Shown: positions 16,202 through 24,980, counted from the first letter of the stretch. The stretch: 64,000 nucleotides of DNA from Acetobacter musti (GCF_011516835.1 NZ_WOTB01000014.1:1-64000); one strand, 5' to 3'. Made by a program: numbers and translations. The notes: generated by a model not told the origin, from the sequence alone.

Positions 16202-17359
16202 ATGAGAGCGTCCCGCCGGCCTGAATCCTTTCTTGCTCTGAAGGATTTTGAAAAAGCCGCGCGGCGAATCCTTCCGCGCCCGATCTTCGGTTATGTCGCC
16301 GGGGCGGCTGAGGACAATGAATCTCTCAATGCCTGCGCGGCTGCTTTCGCGGATCTCGATCTTGTTCCGCGCGTGCTGATGGACGTGTCGAAACGGTCGC
16401 AGCGCACCACGCTTTTTGGCCGGAGCTATGCTGCTCCTTTCGGGATTGCGCCGATGGGGCTGTCCGCCCTCAGTGCGTTTCGTGGCGACATCGTTCAGGC
16501 GCAGGCGGCCCGCGACGCTGAGATCCCGATGATTCTCAGCGGCACGGCGCTGATCCGGATGGAGGACGTTATCTCTGCTGCGCCGGGGACGTGGTTTCAG
16601 GCCTATCTGCCGGGCGATACCGGGCGTATCGATGCTCTGCTGGACCGGGTTACGGCGGCGGGGTTCGACAGGCTGGTGGTTACTGTTGATATTCCTGTGG
16701 CAGGCAATCGTGAGAACAATATCCGCACCGGCTTTTCGACGCCGCTGCGTCCGGGGCTGAGGCTGGCGCTGGACGGGCTGACCCATCCGCGCTGGCTTGT
16801 CGATACCTTTGCCCGGACGCTGGCGAAATACGGGATGCCGCATTTTGAGAACTCGTTCGCCGAGCGGGGCGCGCCGATCCTGTCATCGAATGTCATGCGG
16901 GATTTTACGGCGCGGGATCATTTCAACTGGGATCATATCCGGCATATTCGCCGGCGCTGGAAAAATCCTCTCATCATCAAAGGGATTCTGCATCCTGCGG
17001 ATGCGCTGGTGGCGCAGAATACCGGGGTCGACGGGATTATCGTTTCCTGCCATGGCGGCCGTCAGCTTGACGGGGCCATCGCTCCGCTGCGGATTCTGCC
17101 TGAGATCAGGGCTGCTGTGACGCTGCCGGTCATGATTGACAGCGGCTTTCGCCGGGGCAGTCATATTCTGAAAGCATTTGCTCTGGGCGCGGATTTTGTC
17201 TTTGTCGGTCGTCCGTTCAACTATGCGGCTGTCGTTGCGGGGAAAGCCGGTGTGGCGCATGCGATCGCGCTTCTGAAGGCGGAGGTCGACAGGGATATGG
17301 CGATGCTGGGGGTGACGGATTGCGGCGGGATTACGCGGGATCATGTCCGGTTCCGCTGA
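16202..17359 (+). CDS. FMN-dependent alpha-hydroxy-acid dehydrogenase (LldD-like)
   Basis: A 385-residue member of the lactate/glycolate oxidase TIM-barrel family. It oxidises an L-2-hydroxy acid to the keto acid using FMN. Visible hallmarks: PIFGYVAGAAEDN near the N-terminus, PFGIAPMGLSAL (FMN contact), the catalytic-histidine motif HGGRQLDGAIAPL, DSGFRRGSHILKAFALGAD and VFVGRPF. The residue two before the catalytic His is C (SCHGG) where most relatives have N (SNHGG). This could be an L-lactate dehydrogenase feeding the respiratory chain, but mandelate or glycolate cannot be excluded. Confidence 0.9.
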   Translation: MRASRRPESFLALKDFEKAARRILPRPIFGYVAGAAEDNESLNACAAAFADLDLVPRVLMDVSKRSQRTTLFGRSYAAPFGIAPMGLSALSAFRGDIVQAQAARDAEIPMILSGTALIRMEDVISAAPGTWFQAYLPGDTGRIDALLDRVTAAGFDRLVVTVDIPVAGNRENNIRTGFSTPLRPGLRLALDGLTHPRWLVDTFARTLAKYGMPHFENSFAERGAPILSSNVMRDFTARDHFNWDHIRHIRRRWKNPLIIKGILHPADALVAQNTGVDGIIVSCHGGRQLDGAIAPLRILPEIRAAVTLPVMIDSGFRRGSHILKAFALGADFVFVGRPFNYAAVVAGKAGVAHAIALLKAEVDRDMAMLGVTDCGGITRDHVRFR

Positions 17360-17398
17360 GGCGGAGGTGTTTCGTGGCGGATGTTTCCGGCGTTTTTT

Positions 17399-17512
17399 CA
17401 GGGCGCTGCCCTGAGACCCGCAAAGGGGCGCGGCCCCTTTGATCCCGGTTGTTTAAATAAAAAGGGGTGAAGGGGTCTGTGACCCCTTCCGGGTGCAGGG
17501 CGGAGCCCTGCG
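17399..17512. repeat. RepA element (locus 3)
   Basis: Full two-module copy: CAGGGCGCTGCCCTG, AAAGGGGCGCGGCCCCTTTG, an AT-rich spacer, then AAGGGGTCTGTGACCCCTT and GCAGGGCGGAGCCCTGC. It lies between the convergent dehydrogenase and Hsp20 genes. Confidence 0.85.
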
Positions 17513-17578
17513 CTGTCCTCTGTTTTGCAAAGGACAGTGGTGTTTTCCCGGGGCTTTACCCCTGGAGGCGTTGTTTCT

Positions 17579-18073
17579 TCAGCCGGCGTGGATGGCGATT
17601 GTCCGCTCGGCGGGTTTTACTTCCGGTTTGCGGGGCATGACCACGGTCAGCACGCCGTTTTTCATGCTGGCTGAAATTTTGTCCGCGTCGGCGTCTTCGG
17701 GGATTGCGAAGGAATCCTCGAAGGAGGCGAACCAGCGTCCGGCCAGGTGCTGTTTGGTTCCCTCGGGCACTTCCGGGCGTTTCTTTTCGCCGCTGATGGT
17801 CAGAAGTCCGTTTGTCGCCGAGAGTTTGACGTCGCTTTCGGCGCAGCCCGGAACCTCGACGGCGATCGTGTAGCCTTTGGCGTCCTCGGTCACGTCGGTG
17901 GCGCCGATGCGGCCGGCGGCTTTCTGGGCGTTGCCTGTGGCGGCGGGGTCTTTGAAATCATCGAACAGGCGGACCATCTGGCGCTCCAGCGCCGTGAACG
18001 GGTCGGCGACACGGACCATGCCGGCCGGCACGCGTACGATCTGCGGACGTCCGTTATTTCCCTGACTGGTCAT
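17579..18073 (-). CDS. Hsp20/alpha-crystallin small heat-shock protein
   Basis: A 164-residue small heat-shock chaperone that holds unfolding proteins for refolding by DnaK/ClpB. The alpha-crystallin domain spans about 55-150 (TDVTEDAKGYTIAVEVPG, KLSATNGLLTISGEKK, FEDSFAIPEDADADKISASMKNGVLTV) and ends with the A-x-x-x-I tail AERTIAIHAG. I chose the ATG at 18071-18073 because a strong AGAAGGAGAG precedes it by about 7 bases; an in-frame ATG 33 bases upstream lacks one. The gene converges on the dehydrogenase. I saw no clear heat-shock promoter upstream. Confidence 0.92.
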   Translation of the reverse strand: MTSQGNNGRPQIVRVPAGMVRVADPFTALERQMVRLFDDFKDPAATGNAQKAAGRIGATDVTEDAKGYTIAVEVPGCAESDVKLSATNGLLTISGEKKRPEVPEGTKQHLAGRWFASFEDSFAIPEDADADKISASMKNGVLTVVMPRKPEVKPAERTIAIHAG

Positions 18074-18526
18074 GACATTCTCTCCTTCTGCCCGGTCCGG
18101 ATGCATCGCGCCGCCGCTCCCCGGGCCAGAACGGCGTGCCGTCTCGTATGGTTTTTCCCGGCCGGTCCGGCTGCCGGTTTACACGACCGCTGGTCATGCT
18201 GCCGGTCTGGCCGGCCTCCGGTTCGTCTGATGGCAGAACCGTCTGGAAAAACCTTGTATTTTTCGTATCACCCGCTGCTGTGGCGATCTTTGATCTGCGT
18301 CAATTTCCGGCGCTCATTTCGGGTGTTCATGACACATCGGCGCACAGAACATAGCTGTTTTTATCAGTTGTTTTCCGAAACGAGTTTATGATGGGCTTCG
18401 GAAGCCGGTGTGATGAAACAGATCCCGGGTGTCGTGTACGGGATGCCTTCTTGTGATAAGCTCTGGCGGCCGGAGACCGGTCCTGGAGATTGTTTCAAAA
18501 GCCTGCCTGCGAAACCTTCTGTTAAT

Positions 18527-18633
18527 TATAAAAAGTTTTTGGTGAAGCTTTTTTCAAAAAGCTTCAGAGACGCCGCCTTTTTGGAAAAAGGCGGCACCCA
18601 AAAACTTTTATTGTTTTTTATCAAAGGTTTATC
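18527..18633. repeat. RepB element (locus 2)
   Basis: Best-preserved copy. Terminal inverted repeats AAAAGTTTTTGGTG (left) and CACCCAAAAACTTTTA (right) enclose the hairpins AAGCTTTTTTCAAAAAGCTT and GCCGCCTTTTTGGAAAAAGGCGGC (split arms). Unlike the other copies it lies in a divergent promoter region rather than behind a gene. Confidence 0.88.
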
Positions 18634-18940
18634 GTGAGATGCTTATTACGGGCAGTTGAACGGAGACAAAAAGCATAACGTCATCAGTTTGTTATGAGGA
18701 TTTTTGTCCATTTAAGGCGTTTGAAACGGCTTCTTATCGCTTTTCCGGAAATTGCTGGTCTGTGCTGAACGACGCCGGAGTGACCGGCTTTATTCCGGGT
18801 TGGGGAAGGCGGGTACGTCCGGGGTGGGATCAGCCGCGTTTCATGCGAGACGTTGCATGGACAGCGAGGCAGCGTCCCGCCTGGTTATGGCGGATTTTCT
18901 TGACTTTATGACACTTAATAATTTAGCACAGTTACGAATA

Positions 18941-18959
18941 CATATTTATATAAAATATG
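18941..18959. promoter_or_regulatory. AT-rich operator-like dyad upstream of sulfide operon
   Basis: A perfect inverted repeat, CATATTT-ATATA-AAATATG, in an otherwise GC-rich chromosome. It ends 18 bases before the chosen start of the persulfide dioxygenase. In other bacteria this operon type is repressed by ArsR-family BigR/SqrR regulators that bind AT-rich dyads, so a sulfide-responsive operator is a reasonable inference. No such regulator is encoded nearby. Confidence 0.5.
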
Positions 18960-18977
18960 AAACTAAGGATGCGTTTC

Positions 18978-19934
18978 ATGTCCGGTTCTTCCCGGCCTTC
19001 AGGCCCTGCCGCCGATCCTGTTGTGGAAGCCGCGACCCGGCAGGTCATGGCTGCGCTTGCGGACCCGGCTTTGCGGCCGGTCGTTCGTACGTTTTTCGAT
19101 GAGGAGACGTTTACGGCCACGCATGTCGTTCATGATCCGGCGACGATGAAGGCGGCGGTGATCGACAGTGTTCTGAATTATGAGGCGTCGTCGGGGCGCA
19201 CGAAGCATGGTTCGGCGCAGAAGGTTGTGGATTATGTCCGCGAGACCGGGCTTGAGGTCGAATGGCAGCTTGAGACGCATGCGCATGCCGATCATCTTTC
19301 CGCCGCGCCCTGGCTTCAGGAGCAGCTTGGCGGGAAGCTTGCGATCGGCGCCGATATCAGGCGGGTGCAGGATGTGTTCGGGAAGATCTTCAATGCGGGG
19401 ACCGAATTCGCCCGCGACGGATCGCAGTTCGACCATCTGTTCCAGGACGGCGATACGTTCAGTGTCGGGTCCATTCCTGCGATTGCGCTGCATGTTCCGG
19501 GTCATACGCCTGCGGATATGGCTTTTGTGATCGGCGATGCGGCGTTTATCGGCGACACGCTGTTCATGCCGGATTATGGCACGGCGCGCGCCGATTTTCC
19601 TGGTGGCGATGCGCGGATGCTGTTCCGTTCGATCCGGCGGCTTCTGTCGCTGCCGGCGGAGACGCGGCTTTTTCTGTGCCATGATTACAAGGCGCCTGGC
19701 CGCGATGTCTTTGCGTGGGAGACCACGGTGGGGGCTGAGCGGGCGCATAATGTTCATGTGCATGACGGTGTCGCGGAAGATGATTTCGTGACCATGCGCA
19801 GCGCGCGCGACAGAACTCTTTCGCTTCCGTCTCTCATCATGCCATCTGTTCAGGTGAACATGCGGGCTGGTCATCTGCCGGAGCCGGAGGAGAATGGCGT
19901 CAGCTATATCAAGGTGCCCGTCAACAGACTTTGA
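18978..19934 (+). CDS. Persulfide dioxygenase-like MBL-fold hydrolase (Blh/ETHE1-like)
   Basis: A 318-residue metallo-beta-lactamase-fold protein. The metal motif is THAHADHL, with the second ligand set in VPGHTPADM and GDTLFMPDYG, as in ETHE1/Blh persulfide dioxygenases that oxidise glutathione persulfide to sulfite. I chose the third ATG (18978) because AAGGA lies 8 bases upstream and the first ATG (18957) falls inside an operator-like dyad. It is the first gene of a sulfide-oxidation operon, followed by an SQR fusion and a sulfite exporter. It could also be a glyoxalase-II-like hydrolase, but the context favours sulfur chemistry. Confidence 0.9.
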   Translation: MSGSSRPSGPAADPVVEAATRQVMAALADPALRPVVRTFFDEETFTATHVVHDPATMKAAVIDSVLNYEASSGRTKHGSAQKVVDYVRETGLEVEWQLETHAHADHLSAAPWLQEQLGGKLAIGADIRRVQDVFGKIFNAGTEFARDGSQFDHLFQDGDTFSVGSIPAIALHVPGHTPADMAFVIGDAAFIGDTLFMPDYGTARADFPGGDARMLFRSIRRLLSLPAETRLFLCHDYKAPGRDVFAWETTVGAERAHNVHVHDGVAEDDFVTMRSARDRTLSLPSLIMPSVQVNMRAGHLPEPEENGVSYIKVPVNRL

Positions 19935-20170
19935 GCCGCGTGATTTTGGTGCGCGGGAGGTCCGGTCGCGCCGGGTTGCGGTGATGCCGTGTTGCGGCGG
20001 CCGGGGTCATATGCTTCCGGATCACGTGCTGCCGGGTCGTGGTGGTGCGGGGTCATGGGGGCTCAGGGGGCACGGCGGCCGTGGGTTGCGGCTTCCCTGA
20101 TCAGAGCGACTTCGTTCCGGTTTTTCCGGCCGGCTTTTCCGGAAAGAACACAGAGAAACAGGCCTGTATC

Positions 20171-21961
20171 ATGAATCTCCGTCAGCTTACCGAGCGTTAT
20201 TCCGTTACGTCCCAGATCACTGTGGAGGATGTCGCGGAGGCGGCCCGCAGCGGGTTTCGCGCGATTGTCTGCACCCGTCCGGACGGGGAGGAGAAAAATC
20301 AGGCATCCGCGGCTGAGATTGAGCGGGCTGCGATTGCGGCCGGGCTGACTTTTGAGGCGGTGCCGTTTCAGTCCGGAACGCTGCCTTCGGAGACCGATAT
20401 CAGCCGGATGCGGGTCGTTCTGCGGGGTGTGGACGGGCCGGTGCTGGGATATTGCCGTTCCGGCAATCGGGCCGCCATGCTGTGGGCGTTCGCCGAGACG
20501 GGCAACATGGCTGAGAGCGACATTCTGGCGGCGGGGCGGAAGATCGGCGTGGATCTTTCTCCGGTCTCCGGGTTTCTGCAGGAGAATGCGGCGCCTGTCG
20601 CTGACAGGGCGCCGGGAGCGGCGGTGGGGGAGGCGCCGGGTTCCGTGGTGAATTCTGCGATGGACTCTGCTGCGGGTTCCGCGTCTGGTCCGGTGTCGCG
20701 CCCGGCGTCTGACTCTGCGGCGGGTTCTGTGCCGGGGCGGCGTTTCGATGTTGTCGTCATTGGTGGCGGGGCCGGGGGGCTTTCGGCGGCTGCCGGACTT
20801 CTGCGTCGCCGGCCGAACCTGTCCGTCGCCATTATCGAGCCTTCCGCGGAGCATTTTTACCAGCCGGGTTTCACGCTTGTCGGGGGCGGTGTTTTTACCG
20901 CCAGGCAGACGCGCCGTGCTGAGGCGTCGCTGATGCCGCGCGGGGCGGAATGGATCAGGAGCCGGGTTGAGCGCATCCTTCCGGATGAGGGGCGGGTTGT
21001 TGTGGCGGACGGGTCTCCGCTGTCTTACTCGGTGCTGGTGATCGCGGCGGGGATCGTGCTCGACTGGGGCGGGATTCCGGGTCTTGAGGAGACGCTCGGG
21101 CGTAATGGCGTCACGTCCAATTATCGTTACGATCTGGCGCCGTACACCTGGCAGCTTGTGCAGGAGCTTTCACGCGGGAGCGCGGTTTTCACGCAGCCGC
21201 CGATGCCGATCAAATGCGCCGGGGCGCCGCAGAAGGCGGTATATCTTTCCTGCGATGAGTGGCGTCGCCGGGGTGTGCTGGATGCGATCAGTGTGGAGTT
21301 CGACACCTGTACGCCGGCGCTGTTCGGCGTTCCGGCCTTTGTGCCGCCTCTGATGAATTATATCCGGGATTACGGGGTCGATCTGCAGCTTGGTTCGCGT
21401 CTTGTCTCTGTGGATGGCGCGCGGAAGATCGCGACGTTCGAGCGTAAGGGCGGGAATGGCCCGGAGCGGGTGGAGCGTGGGTTTGACATGCTGCATGTGG
21501 TGCCGCCGCAGGTTGCGCCCGGTTTTGTGCGGGAGAGCGGGATTGCGGATGAGGCCGGCTTTGTGGCTGTCGATCCGGCGACGCTGCGGCATGTCACGTA
21601 TCGGAACATATATGCGCTGGGGGATGTTGCCGGCACGGCCAATGCGAAGACGGCTGCCGCCGTTCGCAAGCAGGCGCCGGTGGTGGCGCTGAACGTGCTG
21701 GCGACGCTTGATGGAAAAGAGCCTGTCTTTGCCTATGACGGGTATGGCGGGTGTCCGCTGACTGTCGAGCGGGGCAAAATCGTGCTCGCTGAATTCGGGT
21801 ATGGCGGCAGGCTGATGCCGACGCTGCCGAAATGGATTCTCGATGGCACGAAGCCCACGCGTCTGGCCTGGTTCCTCAAGAAGGATGTGATGCCGCGTCT
21901 CTACTGGGAGATGCTTCGGGGGCATGAGTTCATGGTGAAGCCGGACAGGGTGGCTGCCTGA
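20171..21961 (+). CDS. DUF442 phosphatase/sulfur-transferase domain fused to sulfide:quinone oxidoreductase
   Basis: A 596-residue fusion. Residues 1-125 are a DUF442/TIGR01244 domain with a CX5R loop (GYCRSGNRAAM). A Ser/Ala/Gly-rich linker (about 145-190) follows. The rest is a flavoprotein SQR with the FAD motif VVVIGGGAGGLSAAAGLL, and two candidate redox cysteines in PIKCAGAPQK and YGGCPLTV, which match type II (mitochondrial-like) SQR. SQR oxidises sulfide to a persulfide and passes electrons to quinone. The ATG at 20171 opens directly into the DUF442 domain; an in-frame upstream extension has no domain. It is the middle gene of the sulfide operon. Confidence 0.92.
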   Translation: MNLRQLTERYSVTSQITVEDVAEAARSGFRAIVCTRPDGEEKNQASAAEIERAAIAAGLTFEAVPFQSGTLPSETDISRMRVVLRGVDGPVLGYCRSGNRAAMLWAFAETGNMAESDILAAGRKIGVDLSPVSGFLQENAAPVADRAPGAAVGEAPGSVVNSAMDSAAGSASGPVSRPASDSAAGSVPGRRFDVVVIGGGAGGLSAAAGLLRRRPNLSVAIIEPSAEHFYQPGFTLVGGGVFTARQTRRAEASLMPRGAEWIRSRVERILPDEGRVVVADGSPLSYSVLVIAAGIVLDWGGIPGLEETLGRNGVTSNYRYDLAPYTWQLVQELSRGSAVFTQPPMPIKCAGAPQKAVYLSCDEWRRRGVLDAISVEFDTCTPALFGVPAFVPPLMNYIRDYGVDLQLGSRLVSVDGARKIATFERKGGNGPERVERGFDMLHVVPPQVAPGFVRESGIADEAGFVAVDPATLRHVTYRNIYALGDVAGTANAKTAAAVRKQAPVVALNVLATLDGKEPVFAYDGYGGCPLTVERGKIVLAEFGYGGRLMPTLPKWILDGTKPTRLAWFLKKDVMPRLYWEMLRGHEFMVKPDRVAA

Positions 21962-22068
21962 GGACGTTTCCGTGCTGTCCCGGTCTGTGCTGTCCCCGGT
22001 TGTCCTGCCTGGTCCGTTCTGCCGGCGGATGTTCGGGGTGTGGCCTTTTTCTGTCCGGGCTGTTTGCT

Positions 22069-22851
22069 GTGACTCCTGACCTGGCGCATATCGCTGCCGA
22101 GCTTTTCTCCGGCGTTCTGGTTGGCTTTACCCTGGGGCTGATCGGCGGGGGCGGTTCGATCCTGGCGGTGCCGCTCATGGTGTATGTCGTTGGTGTTCCG
22201 GACCCGCATGTCGCCATCGGCACCAGTGCGCTCAGCGTGGCGGTGAATGCGCTGGCGGGGCTGGCGCAGCATGCCCGTTCGGGGAATGTGAAATGGCGGT
22301 GCGCGGCGGTTTTTGCGTCCTGCGGTGTGGCGGGGGCGCTGGCGGGGGCCTGGTTCGGGAAGGCGGTTGACGGGCGCAGGCTGCTTTTTCTTTTCGCGCT
22401 GCTGATGGTTGGCGTGGGGTTTCTGATGCTGCGGTGCCGGCGCAGTCAGGGGTGTGAGGGCGCGACCTGCAATCGTGGCAATGTGCTGAAGGTGGCCGGA
22501 GCGGGGGCGGGGACGGGCGTTCTTTCCGGGTTTTTCGGGATTGGCGGCGGGTTTCTGATTGTGCCGGCGCTGATTGCCACGACCGGCATGCCGATCCTCA
22601 ATGCGGTGGGGACCTCTCTGGTCGCGGTCGCGGCGTTCGGGCTCAGTACGGCGTTCAGCTATATGCTGTCGGGGTATATCGACTGGGGGCTGGCGGTTCT
22701 GTTCATTGCTGGCGGTGTGCTGGGCAGTTATGGCGGGATGCGGGCGGCGTGCCGGATGGCGGGGTCGCGCGGGGCGCTGACGACGGTGTTTTCGGGTGTG
22801 ATCTTTGTTGTGGCGGCTTACATGATCTGGAAGAGCTTCGGGGCTTTCTGA
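22069..22851 (+). CDS. TauE/SafE-family sulfite exporter
   Basis: A membrane protein of about 260 residues with 7-8 hydrophobic segments and the duplicated TauE/SafE motif: GFTLGLIGGGGSILAVPLM in the first half and TGVLSGFFGIGGGFLIVPAL in the second. It likely exports sulfite or a related sulfonate made by the two upstream enzymes. The start is uncertain; GTG at 22069 places the first helix near the N-terminus, while an in-frame TTG at 22000 would add 23 residues with no clear role. It closes the sulfide operon, about 110 bases after the SQR fusion. Confidence 0.88.
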   Translation: MTPDLAHIAAELFSGVLVGFTLGLIGGGGSILAVPLMVYVVGVPDPHVAIGTSALSVAVNALAGLAQHARSGNVKWRCAAVFASCGVAGALAGAWFGKAVDGRRLLFLFALLMVGVGFLMLRCRRSQGCEGATCNRGNVLKVAGAGAGTGVLSGFFGIGGGFLIVPALIATTGMPILNAVGTSLVAVAAFGLSTAFSYMLSGYIDWGLAVLFIAGGVLGSYGGMRAACRMAGSRGALTTVFSGVIFVVAAYMIWKSFGAF

Positions 22852-23032
22852 GGGGTGTCTTCCTGCTGGCGGTGCGTGGTTTCCCGGTGGTGCGGCGTGG
22901 CCTGTGAGGCTGAGGCGCGGCTCTGAAATGCCGGAATGCCGGGTCCGGACATATTTGGACATTCCGGAGCAACCGAAGGACAGACAAAGTCGTGTATCGG
23001 GGGAGCAGGACGGGTTCTGAGGGCTGCCCTGT

Positions 23033-23119
23033 ATGTTTGATGTGCTGATTGATCTGTTTGCTATTGCCGGTCTGTTCGCGATTGTCATGAGTCTCGCTGA
23101 CCGCCGGTCGGAGGAATAG
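23033..23119 (+). CDS. Possible 28-residue single-span membrane peptide
   Basis: The frame starts with ATG at 23033 and encodes a hydrophobic stretch (DLFAIAGLFAIVMSLA) ending in a charged tail DRRSEE. Size and layout recall small membrane peptides such as KdpF, but there are no kdp genes here and the ribosome binding site is poor. I list it as a possibility only. Confidence 0.22.
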   Translation: MFDVLIDLFAIAGLFAIVMSLADRRSEE

Positions 23120-23283
23120 GGGTTTTCCGGTTCTGTGACGGGGTCTTCTGGCTGGCTGAGGCGCCTGTGACACACCTGGCGGATTTTTTGCGGCAGGACC
23201 CGGCTGGCGGAGCCTTTGTGGATTCGGGGAGAACAAAGCGGGAAACGTGAGGGAAACCCGTGTCCTGCCTGTTGCTGTACGGG

Positions 23284-23330
23284 TTATCCACAGAGTTATT
23301 CCATGAGCTGTCCACGGAATCTGTGGGTAA
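23284..23330. repeat. DnaA-box-like inverted repeat
   Basis: A perfect DnaA-box match TTATCCACA (23284-23292) faces CTGTGGGTAA (23321-23330), which is one mismatch from a box on the other strand. Inner arms ATTCC and GGAAT extend the symmetry. Function unknown; it could bind DnaA, or it could be a chance palindrome. Confidence 0.4.
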
Positions 23331-23571
23331 TATGACGGTTGTGTTGCAGTCGGGGTGGGGCGCTGATTCGCGGAAGACTGCCATTTTGAGAGAATCTGGC
23401 AGTCAAGAGCAAGAATCTGCTTGCGTTTCCGACAGGGTGCGGAAAGCCGGAGCCGGTAAATCATTCACAGAGATGTGGACCGGTCATGATCGGCTGGAAA
23501 GAGTGCTGTCCGGATGAGGGGATTCTGAAATGTGCGGGCCGGTCTGGGGGATTGGCCTGCACGTTTACAGA

Positions 23572-23620
23572 TCGGGATCAAAGGGACCGCGTCCCTTTGC
23601 GGGGTGCGGGGCAGAGCCCC
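23572..23620. repeat. RepA element (locus 4)
   Basis: Single-module copy in the forward orientation: GGGATCAAAGGGACC, GCGTCCCTTTGCGGGG and GCGGGGCAGAGCCCC. Confidence 0.8.
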
Positions 23621-23798
23621 GGAAAACCGGGTGAGCGGGAACTGGTGTGGGGCTTCCGGCAGGGTCCGTCAGAAAAACAGATGCACCTTTGAAATTACTG
23701 ATCTGGTCTGCTGTGAGATGAGGGAGGGCCGATCGTCCCGGAGCATCCCGGACAGAGTGAAGTTCTGTCAGCAAAATTATCTTACTTCCGGTTGCTGC

Positions 23799-24980
23799 TC
23801 AGTTCAGGGCGCGGTTGTCACATTCCTTCGGCGCATTCACCGGGTTGCAGCGTGCGATCAGGCCACCCGGAAAGGCGACGACATAATCGTGCCATGCCGC
23901 CGGTTCGAAGGACGGATAATCCGTGCTGATGATCTGTGCACCGCTTGCGAACGCCACATCGCGGCGTGATGTGTCACCGGACCGGGCTTCCATCGTGTTG
24001 GCATCCGCTCTCGTCCGCACCAGATAACCCGCTTTCACCAGTTTCGGAATCATCTGAGCAGCGGAGGCATTATCGACAGCGGCGCTGCCATTGCCTTTCT
24101 GGCCGACGAAACCTTCATTCACTTCTGTGAAGGCACCGTCCGGATCGCCTGGCTTTGAATTGGTGAAGATCACTCGTCCCCGCAGCGCCGGATGGTTCAG
24201 TACATAGCGCGCTGTGTCATGCGGGCGATCAAACAGGAAGACGATTTTCCCGCGTGCTTCGGCCAGGTTCGGCCAGCCTTTCTTTCGCACAGCTTCATCC
24301 AGAGTCCGGAAATTTCCGCGCACGGTATCGGGTGTCAGAATATTATCCGCGCCGATCGTCTCGCGGATCTCCTGATCCAGCCGGTCGTAAGTCGCCGGGG
24401 TAAACACCTCCGGTTTCGTGAAGGGACGTTTCGCGGAAGCAAAAGGCACGTCCTGTTTGGTTTCAAGATCGACGAAAACCGGCAGATGGCCGGGATGCGC
24501 TTTCGACCATGCGCCGATAATTTTCAGGCATTCCCGGAAAGGCTCGCAATTCGAGTGCTGATCAACGTCAACGATATGCATGACCTTGAAATCCGTTCCC
24601 TGCATTGCCGCTGAGGACATCGGATCGGAATCAGGTGTGACGCCATCCTGCTTTTCCCAGACCGGACCACGGGGGTGGCTGTATTCTCCGCCCTGGCTGT
24701 CCGCGTAGATATCGATTTCAAGCTGACGCACTCCGCCGTCGAGCTGCCGGTCGATTGTCGTATGACGATAATCGAGAGCTTCCGCCATTTTCGGGTTTTG
24801 CTTTGTCAGCCAGTGCAATGTCGCCGGAGAAATATCGGTCCGGTAGCTGTTATGCGTTCCGATGATCTGAATCTGATTAAGCCGGACCCCGTCATCGACG
24901 TTCTCGCTTCGCGCCGCGGACGAAACGAGACACGTCGCGGACAGCAGGGACGCTGCGAAAAGCAAGGGTGACCGGATCAT
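23799..24980 (-). CDS. Secreted Ca2+-dependent phosphoinositide-specific phospholipase C-like protein
   Basis: A 393-residue protein with a clear signal peptide (MIRSPLLFAASLLSATCLVSSAARS). The mature part has the PLC TIM-barrel landmarks IIGTHNSYR, the paired acidic LEIDIYAD, DFKVMHIVD and LPVFVDLETK, as in the Ca2+-dependent phosphoinositide PLC family. It would cleave glycerophosphodiester bonds of inositol phospholipids outside the cytoplasm. CAGGAGAAACC sits just ahead of the ATG, fixing the start. It is divergent from a TonB receptor and a glycerophosphodiesterase, which suggests a shared task in taking phosphate or headgroups from host or yeast lipids (inference). Confidence 0.9.
   Translation of the reverse strand: MIRSPLLFAASLLSATCLVSSAARSENVDDGVRLNQIQIIGTHNSYRTDISPATLHWLTKQNPKMAEALDYRHTTIDRQLDGGVRQLEIDIYADSQGGEYSHPRGPVWEKQDGVTPDSDPMSSAAMQGTDFKVMHIVDVDQHSNCEPFRECLKIIGAWSKAHPGHLPVFVDLETKQDVPFASAKRPFTKPEVFTPATYDRLDQEIRETIGADNILTPDTVRGNFRTLDEAVRKKGWPNLAEARGKIVFLFDRPHDTARYVLNHPALRGRVIFTNSKPGDPDGAFTEVNEGFVGQKGNGSAAVDNASAAQMIPKLVKAGYLVRTRADANTMEARSGDTSRRDVAFASGAQIISTDYPSFEPAAWHDYVVAFPGGLIARCNPVNAPKECDNRALN

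Larger units (their letters stand above)
18074..18977. other. Divergent intergenic region with a RepB copy
   Basis: About 900 bases between the divergent Hsp20 and persulfide-dioxygenase genes. It contains a RepB element at 18527-18633 and an AT-rich dyad at 18941-18959. I see no gene here; the short open frames lack ribosome binding sites and known motifs. Confidence 0.55.
22852..23798. other. Intergenic region: RepA copy and DnaA-box-like inverted pair
   Basis: About 950 bases between convergent genes. It holds a possible 28-codon frame (23033-23119), a DnaA-box-like inverted repeat (23284-23330) and RepA locus 4 (23572-23620). No larger gene is convincing on either strand. Confidence 0.55.

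Noticed and set aside
17747..18391. Plus-strand frame of 214 codons opposite Hsp20
   Set aside because: It is antisense to the alpha-crystallin domain and lacks any motif.
23260..23517. Short plus-strand frame across the DnaA-box-like repeat as a gene
   Set aside because: No ribosome binding site, no recognisable motif, and it crosses a structured non-coding repeat.
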